64,000 bases of DNA from contig JAPMOS010000022.1 in NCBI GenBank assembly GCA_027972325.1, forward strand, positions 186,001 through 250,000. The letters run 5' to 3'. This document shows positions 26,940 through 37,100 of the stretch, one piece after another. This stretch comes from Paratrimastix pyriformis. Its lineage: Eukaryota; Preaxostyla; Paratrimastigidae. The notes beneath the pieces were generated by a model that worked only from the letters and a program-made list of their open reading frames with translations, ran no database searches and was not told where the DNA came from. The position numbers were made by a program, and so were the translations under genes. Position 1 is the first letter of the stretch, and every line of letters begins with the position of its first letter.

Positions 26940-29051
26940 AGGGCGAGGTGTCTCCCCACCGGCGGCGGGAACGGCCTCGATGCTGGTCGCGGGCTGCCCT
27001 TGTGCCTGGGCGGCGGGGCCTTGGGCGGGCTCGGGCTGGGGTTGCATTTGAGCTGCTTGGGCGGGCTGTGGCTGTGGCTGTGGCTGTGGCTGTGGCTGAG
27101 TGACAGCGGGGGCAGGGGTCGTGTCGGCCTGCGGCTGCGGCTGCGGCTTTGGCTGTGGCTGGAGGGCCTGATGGACGCTGAGAGCTGCCAGGGCGCCAAT
27201 GATGGTGTCCGCCTCGGGGGCCGATGGCCCGGGGGCTGACGCGAGCGCCGGGGACGGGGCCTGGGCAGGGGAAGGGGCTGTCGGGGCGGATGCTCCGCTC
27301 TCGGCGGCCACCTGGGCGGGAGTGTCAGGAGGTGGAGCTGCCCCTTGCGGTGACGGTGCCGCCGGCGCGGCAGTGGGCGTGGCGGGGGCCGCGGCTGCGG
27401 CAGGCGCCGGCACCTGCTGATCGGGAGTCGCAGCGGGGGCAGGGACAGGAGCGGGCTGGGCGGGGGCACCCTCGGCCGGAACCGGGGGCTGCTCCGCCGA
27501 GGGGGAGGCCTGGGCAGGGGCGGGTGCAGGTACAGGTGTGGGGGACAGGTTCGGCGTCGAGCCATGGTGCGCAAGGGGGTTGGAGGCGAGGGGGTTGGAG
27601 ATGAGGGGGGTCGCGGCGACGGGCGCCTGAGCGGGTGCGGCCTCGGGAGCGGCGGGTGCCGTTGCCGGGACGCTGGTGGGCTGCAGCTGCGGAGTGGCCG
27701 AGGCGGGCGGGGGGGCCGTGGCGGAGGCCGTCGCAGAGGCGGGCGGGCTGGGGCTGGGGCTGGAGGGCGGGGCGGCGGCGTCCTGGATGCGGCCGATGGC
27801 GATCTCCAGGATGCGCTGCAGGCAGCTGGGCGCCTGCGGGACGGGGTGTGTGTGGTGGGGGTGCGCATGGATGCGAAGGAGGCGTGAGCGGATTGGGGTG
27901 GGGTAACATTGCGTGCGCTGTGCGTGGGGGCGCCATTTGCCTGGCGGGGTGGGGTGGGTGGGACGGACGTTGGTGTCGCAGCGGCCGCGCTTATCGCGCA
28001 GAAGGACCGGGGCCCACGTGGCAGCCACCTGGTGGGCGGTCGAGAAGCCTCCGTTGCTACAGACCAGGCGTCGGGCAGGACGAGAATTAGGGGCAGAGGG
28101 GCGTGGGGCGTGGGGCGTGGGGCGTGGGGCGTGGGGCGTGGTGGCGGCGTGGGGCGTGGGGCGTGGGGCGTGGGGCGTGGTGGCGTGGGGCGTGGGGCGT
28201 GGGGCGTGGGGCGTGGGGCGTGGGGCGTGGGGCGTGGGGCGTGGGGCGTGGGGCGTGGGGCGTGGGGCGTGGGGCGTGGGGCGTGGGGCGTGGGGCGTGG
28301 GGCGTGGGGCGTGGGGCGTGGGGCGTGGGGCGTGGGGCGTGGGGCGTGGGGCGTGGGGGGGGGGGCAGACGCGAGGCAGTAGCGGGCGAGGTGCTCGGTG
28401 ATGGCGGTCAGGATGGGCCGCGCCACGGCCGGGTACTCCTCCTCGCTGGCCCCGGCCATGTAGTGGGTAATGTCTTCCCGCACCTGGGGCATGCTCCGTG
28501 TTCGGTTGTGGTTGATCTGCCCCGGGGGGTGGGAGCCACAGGGAAACGGCGGGCGGCGGTGAGGCGCACGGAAATGGAGGACAGCAGACCTCGGCAATCT
28601 TGGTGACGAACACCGGGGGGACAAGAGGCTCAGGAAGTTGGGCGAAGTAGCCCATGAGCATCTGCCCAACCACCTGCGCGTCCGCATCCGTGAAGACCGT
28701 GTCCAGGGTGCGACCTGGAGGGGGATGGTGCTCTCATCTGGATCGAACTAACGCACGGACCAGCCACGTAGGCAGTTGTGTAAGCTGCCATTGGTTTCTT
28801 GACGTCGGCCGGGCCGTTGTACAAATCTATGTGGGATAAATCGATCTTGTCCCGCCTGAATCTCTGGGAGCCGGACCAGCACGCGTGAAACATGGTCCCT
28901 CAAGTAAAGTGATCGCTTCCTGAACAAAAGTAGGGACTGGCCCTGGCTCACATTTAAAAACTTCCCGTAATGAGAGCCCAAAAACTTTCTTTCTCTTCGC
29001 GCCTGCAAATTTTGTGGCCATTTTGGCCGCCATTGCGAATTTGGTGGCCAT
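20135..29051 (-). CDS. RhoGAP domain - low-complexity linker - MORN-repeat protein
   Basis: The start MATKFAMAAKMATKF (29051) leads into a RhoGAP domain: KKVFGLSLREVF, VPTFVQEAITLL, then DKIDLSHIDLYNGPADVKKP and the hallmark YFAQLPEPLVPPVF (about 28,600-28,670). After an intron with a 7-bp satellite comes QAPSCLQRILEIAIGRIQDA, then a long Pro/Ala/Gln-rich linker (27.8-25.1 kb) with poly-Ala and poly-(Gln-Pro). At least a dozen MORN motifs follow from about 24.9 to 20.1 kb (YQGDFREGLRHGTG, YEGQWVDGAMTG, FKGGLYHGRGTLSTPNG, YDGDFQAGLRHGQG, GEFANNSPHGRGVF), ending DRGRLLARFR-TGA. RhoGAP domains switch off Rho GTPases; MORN repeats commonly bring proteins to membranes or cortical cytoskeleton. The frame shifts near 28.88 kb (around the Arg-finger segment) and near 26.72 kb are unexplained by GT-AG introns. 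That all parts are one gene rests on the absence of any internal gene boundary. Confidence 0.75.
21415..21442 (-). repeat. 28-base G run (poly-C on the coding strand) in MORN intron
   Basis: An uninterrupted G run on the + strand, lying in an intron of the minus-strand RhoGAP-MORN gene. It is the longest homopolymer in the window. Confidence 0.95.
26875..26939 (-). repeat. (GCC)n poly-alanine tract, coding
   Basis: About 21-22 uninterrupted GCC codons (read on the minus strand) encode poly-Ala in the linker of the RhoGAP-MORN protein, followed by PPVMEPPPSTGSLTLS. The single-codon purity indicates slippage. Confidence 0.85.
28097..28365 (-). repeat. 7-bp GGGGCGT satellite in RhoGAP-MORN intron
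   Basis: Roughly 35 copies of GGGGCGT (CCCCACG-type on the coding strand), ending in an 11-base G run. They fill the intron between the exon ending EHLARYC (5' site GTCTGC) and the exon starting APSCLQRILEIA. Two short interruptions (near 28,140 and 28,182) break the phase. Confidence 0.92.
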
Positions 29052-29155
29052 CACAGCTGTTAGCGCACGAGACGCTTCAAATGTGCAACGGAACGGGACA
29101 GTCTGTTGTGCGCGGGCGTTTCAAGCAAAACTTGTGTTTGACGACAGGGACAGAG
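29052..29155. promoter_or_regulatory. Shared divergent promoter, RhoGAP-MORN / Lunapark
   Basis: Only 104 bp separate the ATG of the minus-strand RhoGAP-MORN gene from the ATG of the plus-strand Lunapark gene. Both promoters and both 5' leaders must fit here or overlap the coding regions. No TATA-like element is obvious. Confidence 0.45.
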
Positions 29156-30761
29156 ATGGGCTTTCTCTGTTTTCGACGCTCAATCAAGAAGAAGAGCAGT
29201 GATGGTTATGCAAATTCAATCACGAAAGTTTCCGACGTGCTCGGAAAACTCACAGAACGGAGCCACCATTTGAAACTAGCCAGATCCCGCGCCTCTCTAC
29301 TTCTCTTCGTTTCAGCAGGTGTTTCTGCGCTTGCACTTGTACTCTTGGTTTTTGTGTTGAATGTTCTCCCGCTGACCGCGCTGATTCCACCCTTTATTCT
29401 CCTCCTGCTTCGATTCCCTTCCAATGCCCTATTCCAGTGGAGGATCCGAAAAACGGGTCTGTTCGTCCCGAGTCCTGTGTCCCGATCACAAATGGACTCG
29501 CTTCTCTTAGATGAAAAAGCTGCCCAACTTCATGAAGAACGAGAGAAGCTCATCAATCAGATGAAGGAGACATGCAGTTTCAACGAGGTGCAGGACGTTT
29601 TGAAGAAGCTGAGTTTGGTTCCAAACGACGAAGCCGTCCAAAACCCTCGGGTGGGGCAGGCTAACGTCGCAAATGGGTCTATCCATCCCCGGCGCCGTGA
29701 CGGGGCTCTCCGAAGACCCCCGCTGCCGGTTTGGGGGGACGCCCCACGTCAGACTCCATCCCCAGAAGGTCAGATCGTTCCATTTCCGCGACTCACACTG
29801 TCTGTAGTCCGTCCGGGATCGAATCCCGCCGGCCCGGCCGCCCGGAGGGGTTCCACGCCCCCCATGGTGGTGCCGGCCCCCGTGGCCGCCCCCTCCACGC
29901 CTGCTGCTCCCATCGCCCGTCTCCCTTCCCCCCACCCCTCAATTCCGACTCCGGCCGCCGCCGCCCCGCTCACCTTGGGACCCTCTGCGAGCCCCGAGCC
30001 TTCCTCCGCCATTCCCGGCGCACCCGCTGCAGCCCTGGCGCCCATCAGCAGCGAGCTGGTCCAGGCCATGATGGCGGCCTTGCAGCAGGCCTCGGCCAGC
30101 AACACGGCGGCTCCCGTCCAGATCCAGCTGTGCCCCGGCGGCCCCACCTTCACCATCAACCCGTCTCGGCCCTCGTCGCCTCAGTCCGAGACCGACACAC
30201 CCGCCTCCTCCCCGCCGCTCCCTCCAGGCACCCCCAAGTCCGGCCCGGTGGCAGCCGCCCCGGCCCCCCAGGCAACCCCGGCGCCAGCACAGAGCACCGC
30301 CCCCAGCGGCCCGCCCCAGCCCCTCGTGCTGCCGCCCTGCTCGCCGCAGACGGCGGGCGATGCGGCAGCCCCGGGTGGCCTGCGGGGCATGCTGGACTGG
30401 CTCGTCAACAAGGTGGTCGACGACGGCCCCCACAAGCGGTCCGCCGCGCCCGCCCCTCGCCGTCGCGACCGGAGGGTATTCGAAATTCGGACCTGACGTC
30501 CCTCCTCGCCTTCTCTTCCTTCCTTCCCTTCCTCGCCCCCGACGGTTCGCCCAGGGTGGCCCTGATCTGCCAGAACTGCCGCCAACACAACGGACTCGCC
30601 CGACCCGAGCTCGCCGAGGTGCACTGTCTGATCTCCCACCCCCTCCTCCTCCTCCTCCTCCTCCTCCCCGTCTGACTTCCTCCCCCCCCCCCCCCCCCCC
30701 CCCAGCCTATATTTGCCCAAGATGCGGCTTTGTCAACGGGCCTCTGGCGCACCAGAGCTGA
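29156..30761 (+). CDS. LNPK: Lunapark, ER three-way-junction protein
   Basis: The order of features matches Lunapark. The start MGFLCFRRSIKKK (29156) has Gly-2, as in animal Lunapark, where that Gly is N-myristoylated. A membrane hairpin follows (ASLLLFVSAGVSALALVLLV, VLPLTALIPPFILLLL), then a charged helix (DEKAAQLHEEREKLINQMKE) and a Pro-rich linker. The C-terminal block LDWLVNKVVDDGPHK corresponds to LDRIVEYLVGDGPQN of animal proteins, and the C4 zinc ribbon is ALICQNCRQHNGLA ... YICPRCGFVNGP, ending AHQS-TGA. Introns at 30439-30554 (GTCCGC) and about 30,628-30,704 (GTCTGA, with a 22-base C run) restore the zinc-ribbon frame exactly. The protein stabilises three-way junctions of the tubular ER; function here is by homology. 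Confidence 0.93.
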
Positions 30762-31077
30762 GTCGCCACGCTGGCCGCTTGGCGCCGAACAGCCCCACCC
30801 CGGCACCCACCCCACCCCACCCCACCCCGCCGCCTGGTACCCATCTTTCTTGGGCCCGGCGAGACTAGACATTTGCAAGGCGACCGATTGGAGGAGCTTC
30901 GGGATCTGTTTGCGGAGTCGGAATCAGGAGCTTCAGTGGCGGCGACTTGTCGGAGCGATGGGGGCCGCGCCCCATTGTCGCCATTCCACCCTCCCTCTCC
31001 CTCTGGCGGTTCGCGGCGAAGACAGTTGATGATGATGATGACCGTTGCGTGGCGCGTCGCCGGGCGGACGGCACGGC
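30762..31077. other. Intergenic region between convergent Lunapark and NOSIP
   Basis: These 316 bp between two stops hold a CCCCACCC-type stretch near 30,800-30,830 and a GATGATGATGATG run at about 31,028-31,040. No gene or clear poly(A) signal is seen. Confidence 0.4.
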
Positions 31078-33693
31078 TCACATGTGGCACATGATCTTGG
31101 CATCCTTGTGGATGAGCACCTGCCCGCCGTGGGCCGCAAAGCCCGTCCCTGCACAGCATGGACAGGGGAGGGGGGATGTGAGCCCTTCGAAAGATGTCCC
31201 CTTTGCACCCTGGAAGGGTTCGCGCCGGGGGGGGCATGGTACCCAAAGAGGTGCTGGTGCCCGGCAGGTGGTGCCCGGCAGGTGGTGCCCGGCAGGTGGT
31301 GCCCGGCAGGTGGTGCCCGGCAGGTGGTGCCGGCAGGTGGTGCCGGCAGGTGGTGCCGATGAGGGCGGGCGGGCGAAGGGAGGGCGGATGGGCGACCTCC
31401 GTACTCGAGCGGAACGACGTCGGCCGCCTTGAAGGGCACGTCGCACACGTAGCACCGACCGCCCTGCTCGGCCGGGGCAGGGGCGGCAGCAGGGGCGGCA
31501 GCCGAGACGGCTGCAGCCGTGGCGGGGATTGGGGGGTCGGGGGTGGTGCCGATGGTAGCCGCTGGGGCGGCCGCGGCGGGGGACCGGAGCAGGGCCACGC
31601 AGGTCCGGCAGAAGACGTGGCCGCAGGTGCGCAGGACGTGGGCCTTGTGGGCGTTGGTGAGCCCGCTCAGGCAGACGGGGCATTGGTAGCTGGCCGTGCC
31701 GTGGGCAAAAAAATGTGATGATGACCCCGTGCGTGTGTGCGTGCGTGAGCGGGGCTAGGTGGAGCAGAGAGGGCGGTGCGGACCTCTTCCCCTCGCGCTT
31801 GGCGTTCTTGGACTCGGTGAAGTTCACGGGGAAAAGCTGTTTGATCCTGCGCCACCCAGCGGATGATGATGCGGAAAGAGGCGGCGAAGGAGGTGAGCGC
31901 GACCAGGTTGGGTCGGGCGGGTCGGGCGGGATGGTGGCGGACGGGCACGGACCGGGGTGCACGGAGACAGGGCACACGGTCTGTTTGGAGGGCGGTGTCA
32001 GCTTGGCTTCCTGACCCTCGGGGCAGACTGACGGGGAGGGGAGGGGATGAGGGGAGGGGGATGAGGGGAGGGGATGGGGGAGGAGGATGAGGGAGGAGGA
32101 CGAGGGGAGGAGGATGAGGGGAGGGGATGAGGGGAGGGGGATGAGGGGGAGGGGATGGGGAGGAGGATGAGGGAGAAGGACGAGGGGAGGAGGATGAGGG
32201 GAGAAGGACGAGGGGAGGAGGATGAGGGGAGAAGGACGAGGAGGAGGAGGATGAGGGGAGAAGGACGAGGAGGAGGATGAGGAGGGGAGGATGGGAGGGA
32301 GGGGAGGATGAGGGGAGGGGAGGATGAGGGGAGGGAGGGAGGGAGGAGGGAGGGAGGATGAGGGGAGGGAGGGGAGGGGAGGAGGGGAGGGAGGGGAGGG
32401 GAGGGAGGGAGGGAGGGGAGGGAGGGGAGGGAGGGAGGGAGGAGGGGAGGGAGGGGAGGGGGAGGGAGGGGAGGGAGGGGAGGGGGAGGAGGGAGAGGGG
32501 AGGGAGGGGAGGGGAGGAGGGGGAGGAGGGGGAGGAGGGGGAGGAGGGGGAGGAGGGGAGGAGGGGAGGAGGGGGAGGAGGGGAGGGGAGGGGGAGGAGG
32601 GGGGAGGAGGGGGAGGAGGGGGGAGGGAGGGGGGAGGAGGGGGAGGGGGAGGAGGGGAGGAGGGGGAGGAGGGGGAGGAGGGGGGAGGGGAGGAGGGGGG
32701 AGGAGGGGGGAGGAGGGGGAGGAGGGGGGAGGAGGGGGGGAGGAGGGGGAGGAGGGGAGGAGGGGGAGGAGGGAGGAGGGGAGGGAGAGGGCCGAGGAGA
32801 CGGAGGCGGCGCCAGGTGGGGTCGTGGGTTCCTGTGCAGACCAGCCAGAAATTGTTCCCGATGTCGCGGGGCTTGGGGTCCACCTGCATACACGAGAGGG
32901 CAGGGGGCGAGAGGGAGCAGGGAGTGAGTGGGGTCGGGGGTCAGCGGAGCTTGGCGGAGCGGCGGCGGCGGCGAGTTGGCGGCCGGCGGGATGGAGGCGG
33001 CAAGCAGATGGTGCGAGTCTTCAGGCCACGGCCATTTGAGGGCATGGGAAGGGAGTGGCCCGCAAGGCGACAGACCCTCCGCACCACCGGGACGCCCTCA
33101 GGGATGGGGAGCACCACCGCCTCCTCCTCCCTGGTTCGGGGGCTGGCAGAGGGTGCTGCTGGGGGGGTTGTGACGGACGTCGATGTCGCAGTGGGGGCCG
33201 TGGAGGAAGCGGGTGGAGTAACAGGGGTAATATCGAGCAGAGGTTTTGGAGCCTCATGCTTCTTATCTGCCACCATGACAACATGATGGATGCCTGTCTC
33301 GATGGCCTCAAAGGTGGCAATAGCTGCCGCTCGGTCTTCGTCCTCTTTGGCCTTGCGCTTGGCCTCGAGGATACGGCTCTGCGTTTCAAAATCCTTCTGT
33401 TTCTGCTCGATCGTTTGCTTTTGGGTGAGAAGGCTCTCGTAGATGCAGCTCTTACAGTACAAATGTCCCTGCGGACTGAAAGAGTGGAAAGAGTGTAAAA
33501 AATTCAGTGCGCTTCCGGGGACTGACCAGCAGAGGGGCTCTCGAACTGGCTGGAGGCACAACCCGCAATCATCAAAATTCTTTAAACTTTCGCTTCCAAT
33601 GTGCATCTCTTGACTTTTGTACTTAATTTTTTTGTTTTCTTCGTGCGAAAAGATGGGGTTCGAGCATTGATTCCGGGAGTGCTTGCGCCCCAT
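31078..33693 (-). CDS. NOSIP: NOSIP-like RING/U-box protein
   Basis: The start MGRKHSRNQCSNPIFSHEE (33693) and the block FDDCGLCLQPVREPL followed, after a GTCAGT intron, by PQGHLYCKSCIYESLLTQKQ match the N-terminal split U-box of NOSIP; the next helix is EQKQKDFETQ. Downstream come NNFWL, AKLTPPSKQTVCPVS, IKQLFPVNFTESKN, and the C-terminal RING-like half YQCPVCLSGLTNAHKA, HVFCRTCVALL, CYVCDVPFKAADVVPLEYGG, ending TGFAAHGGQVLIHKDAK-IMCHM-TGA, all in family order. NOSIP is an E3 ubiquitin ligase found with spliceosomes and named for binding nitric oxide synthase in animals. One intron holds a homopurine tract of several hundred bases; another holds a 14-bp satellite. The phase at the intron between NNFWL and the next exon is unresolved. 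Confidence 0.9.
31254..31362 (-). repeat. 14-bp CCCGGCAGGTGGTG satellite in NOSIP intron
   Basis: About five copies of a 14-bp unit decay into 11-bp versions (CGGCAGGTGGTGC). They lie in the intron between the exons for LEYGG and TGFAAHGG. Confidence 0.88.
32035..32791 (-). repeat. GA-rich homopurine tract in NOSIP intron
   Basis: About 757 bp of G/A-dominated sequence on the + strand (polypyrimidine on the NOSIP coding strand). From 32360 to 32791 there is no pyrimidine at all, 432 bases. The tract is built of AGGGG, AGGG and AGG units with no fixed period. It sits in one intron and should favour triplex and G-quadruplex structures. Confidence 0.95.
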
Positions 33694-33778
33694 CTTCGGG
33701 ATTTGCCTGCAGAAAAAGGGTGGACGAGGCACCCTTCGGCTGTCTTTTCCCGGGCCAACACGAATCATCATCTTCCTC
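33694..33778. promoter_or_regulatory. Shared divergent promoter, NOSIP / small unknown gene
   Basis: 85 bp separate the NOSIP ATG (-) from the ATG of the small + gene. It is the shortest divergent gap in the window. Confidence 0.42.
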
Positions 33779-34111
33779 ATGGACTCTGATCACAGCATCC
33801 ATCTTGTATGTCTCCCTCGAGAGTATTTCGAGGATCACCGATTACGCAAAAACGCCGAGATCGAAGAAGAAGCATTGCCTCCCAACACAGAAGAGGCCAA
33901 GATTCGAGGAGCCCTTGACAAACTCATCGAATCAGGATCGGCGGTTGAGATGGACGACCCATTGGTTTTTCCACTTCTTCTTTCGAAGATACGGGACTAC
34001 CTCTTCGCCTCCTTCCCTGTTTCGGCTGGCCATGCCAGAATTGTCAACGTGACCAGTTTTCCGGATGTTTTAGATGCTTGTCGCGATTGGTCGTCAAAAC
34101 AATCATTTTAA
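33779..34111 (+). CDS. Small hypothetical protein, 110 aa
   Basis: An intact frame MDSDHSIHLVCLPREYFED ... DWSSKQSF ending TAA. The family is not recognised. The composition is that of a real soluble protein: mixed charged and hydrophobic residues, predicted helices (AKIRGALDKLIESG, LLLSKIRDYLFASF), no low complexity. GC content is low like other gene starts here, and no intron is needed. It is divergent from NOSIP and convergent with the histidine kinase, whose predicted stop is only 14 bp away. It may be a small subunit of a larger complex, but nothing in the sequence names one. Confidence 0.55.
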   Translation: MDSDHSIHLVCLPREYFEDHRLRKNAEIEEEALPPNTEEAKIRGALDKLIESGSAVEMDDPLVFPLLLSKIRDYLFASFPVSAGHARIVNVTSFPDVLDACRDWSSKQSF

Positions 34112-34124
34112 AGCAGAGTTCTGC

Positions 34125-37100
34125 TCAGGGGGGTTGGAGGCGGGCGAAAAAAAAGCAGGGACACGAAGTGATACAACAATAAGAAAACCGAGAGAGAAAA
34201 AGAGAAAGTGCCGCGCAGGTGGCGTGGTTGCAGGGCCACCCGCAAAAAAAACAAATACACACCCCCAGAAAAACAAAAGGAACACAGTCGGGGGGGGGGG
34301 GGGGGGGGAGGGGGAGGGGGGAGGGGTCAGGGGGGTCAGGCAGGGGCGACGACGCAACACCGGCGTCGGACTCGCGGCGGGGTGGGCGATGCCCGTGCCT
34401 GCGGTGATGGTTCTCCTGTTTGGGCAGGTGGCGCTGGGCCGTCTCGAGGAGCAGCTCACGGCTGTAGGGCTTGCCCACCACCTCGGCGAAGAGGCCCGTC
34501 TGCATGAGCTCGTCCCGGTCGGCCTGCAGGATGTGGGCCGTGGTGGCCAGGGCGGGCACGGCCTCCATGGCCGGGAAACGGGTCCGGATCAGCCGCAGCA
34601 GCGACACTGATGATGAGAAGGGGGTCCAGAAGGGGACACCAGTTAGGGGTGAGGCCGACAGGCAAAAGAGGGGGGGGGGGGGGGGGGGACGTGCCGATTG
34701 GGACGCGGCGCAGACCCCCATCGATGGCCGGGTGGCCCAGGTCGATGTCCATGAAGACCATCGCGTAGGCGACGGCCGCCCCGTCTTGGCGATCCTGGTC
34801 CTGGGCGAGCAGGGCCATGGCCTCGTCGGGGCTGTGGGCCACGTCGACCGATCCGAAGATGGGCGCCAGGAACCGGCGACACACCAGGGCGCAGGGCAGG
34901 TTGTCCTCCACCACCAGGGCGCGGAGAATGGGCCCCGGGCTCCGGCTCGGGCGGGGGCGGCACAAACAGCTGTCTCCCTCTGATGGTTGCGGTGGTTGCG
35001 GTTGCGGTTGCGGTTGCGGTGGCTGTGGTGGTGGTGGTAGCGGTGGCTGTGGTGGCTGTTGCGGCTGCTGCTGCGGGGTGTTGGTCCGGGAAGGGGAACG
35101 CGAAGTTGCCAAGACGGAGGGGGGCGTGGGCGACGGGCTGGCCGGTGGAGACAGGGGTGGCGAGGGAGAGCGGGAAGGCGACGGGGATGCTCCCGAGGGA
35201 GGCGGCGGCGGAGTCTCAACATCCAGCGGGCCGATGGGAGGACGTGTGGGGGAAGGGAAAGCCTCGTGCGAGGGATAGACGAAGGATGGCGGGTCGAAGG
35301 CAGGCAATGCCAAGACCGACACGAGCCCGAGGCCGGCGGGCGATGGTGGTGTTGGGCAAAAGGGGGAGAGGTCGATCTCATCCGACAGTCGCGGCAAGAC
35401 CGTCGCATGGTCGCGGGGCATGTCCGAGGTTCGGACGCCGGGGGAGGAGCGAGTGGCCGATGGGCTGGGCACCCCCAGGGTGGGCACGCTGATCAGGGGC
35501 AGCAGGATGTGGAAGGTGGTGCCCTTGCCCCGCTGCGAGGTGACGTCGATCGACCCGCCCAGCACGCTCACGTACATCCGCACCAGCGAGAGCCCCAGCC
35601 CGCTGCCGTCGTAGCGCCGGGTCGAGCCCTCGCTCTCCTGCGAGAAGGGCTGGAAGATCCGCTTGCGGAAGTCGGCCGACATCCCGCAGCCCGTGTCCTG
35701 CGGCGGGGCGGCCAACCAGCAGGCAGAGCGTGCGGTGGGTGAGAAGCCCAGACGGGGAGGACGGGAGTCCGGGGCAGCATCAGGCAGCAGACCTCCACCT
35801 CGATGATCCACTGCGGCTCGGCGCTCGCGCGCAGGATGCGCACTTCCACGTGCCCCTCGGTGGTGAACTGCCCAGCAGCCCAGACGCAACGGCAGGGGAG
35901 CGCGGGACTGTCAGCCTCGCGAGGCCCAAGAAGCGGACGGGAAGCGGATCGGGGGCAACAAACATGCCCAAGGCGGACCTTGATGGAGTTGCCCACCAGG
36001 TTGTTGATGATGTGCTGCAGCCCGGACGGGTCCGACTGCCATCCGTCAACAAAAGCCACAGCGGGTGTGAGGGTCAGGGAGCAGGAAGCAAACACTCCGA
36101 AGCAGGTGGCATCATCGGAGCAGGTGGCATCATCGGAGCCAAAGTCGCCAGCGAAGGAGGGACAAGGCAAGACGCAGTGTCGAGGGACGGACCGTGACGG
36201 TGAGCTGGTGGCAGTTGGTGCGCAGGGCCAGGCGGAGGCCCTTCTTGAGGGCCAGCGGGGCCAGCAGCCCCAGGGCCTTCCGCACCACACTCACCGCATC
36301 CAGGGACTCCAGATGCAATGGGAAGCGGCCCGACTCGAACCGGGCCATGTCCAGCACACCTGGCGGCCAAGCAGCGTCATGCACCGCCCGCCCACCCGCC
36401 CGACTCATGTCAGCTCGTCCGAATGGGGACAGGGGCAGCCGTGACGGCTGCTGCAGGGGCGGCAGGGAGCATGATCCGCGTGCAAGCGGTGGGATTGAGG
36501 GAGGCCCGCAAGCGGCGGACCGTTGACGGTGTCGAGGAGGCGCTGGCCGCTCTCGCGGATCGAGGCCGCGTGCAGGGTGGCCTCCTGCACGTCGCGCATG
36601 TGCAGACTGTCCTGCAGCAGCTCGCTGCAGCCCAGGATGGCCGTCAGCGGGGTCCGCAGCTCGTGCGACATCGAGTTGAGGAAGGTCGTCTTGGCCCGGG
36701 CCGCCGACTCGGCCGAGTCCCGGGCCGCAGCCAGGTCGGTGGTCCGCTGGCGCAGCTCGGCCAGGGCGGCCTCGAGGTCGGCCGTCCGCTCGCGCACCTG
36801 CCCGCCCAGGATCCGAACCGCTGAGCGCGGGTTTGAAAGGGAGGCTTCTGACGGACGAGGCGATCCAGGACGTCGTGTTGGGTGAGCAGCATGCGCCGGG
36901 CCTGGTTGGCCAGGGTCACGTCGACCCCCGTGGCCACCATCGCCTAAGAGGACGAAGACGATGTGAGGAGGATGCCGATGGGTATGCGAATGGGAACAGA
37001 CCTCGTCTCGGTCGGACGCGACCAAAACTGCGGGTTGTAAGGGGGGGCACAGAAGGAGGTCAGACGACGGGTTACGAGAACGGAGCAGACAGGAGAGGCG

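Noticed and set aside
28097-28365. Repeat array resembling a CRISPR array
   Set aside because: Units of 7 bp are directly adjacent with no spacers, lie in a eukaryotic intron, and have no cas genes nearby.
26061-28673. Very long overlapping open frames on both strands in GC-rich regions
   Set aside because: High GC and repeat arrays remove stop codons in all frames. Only frames carrying domain motifs and joining across GTCCGY...AG introns were kept.
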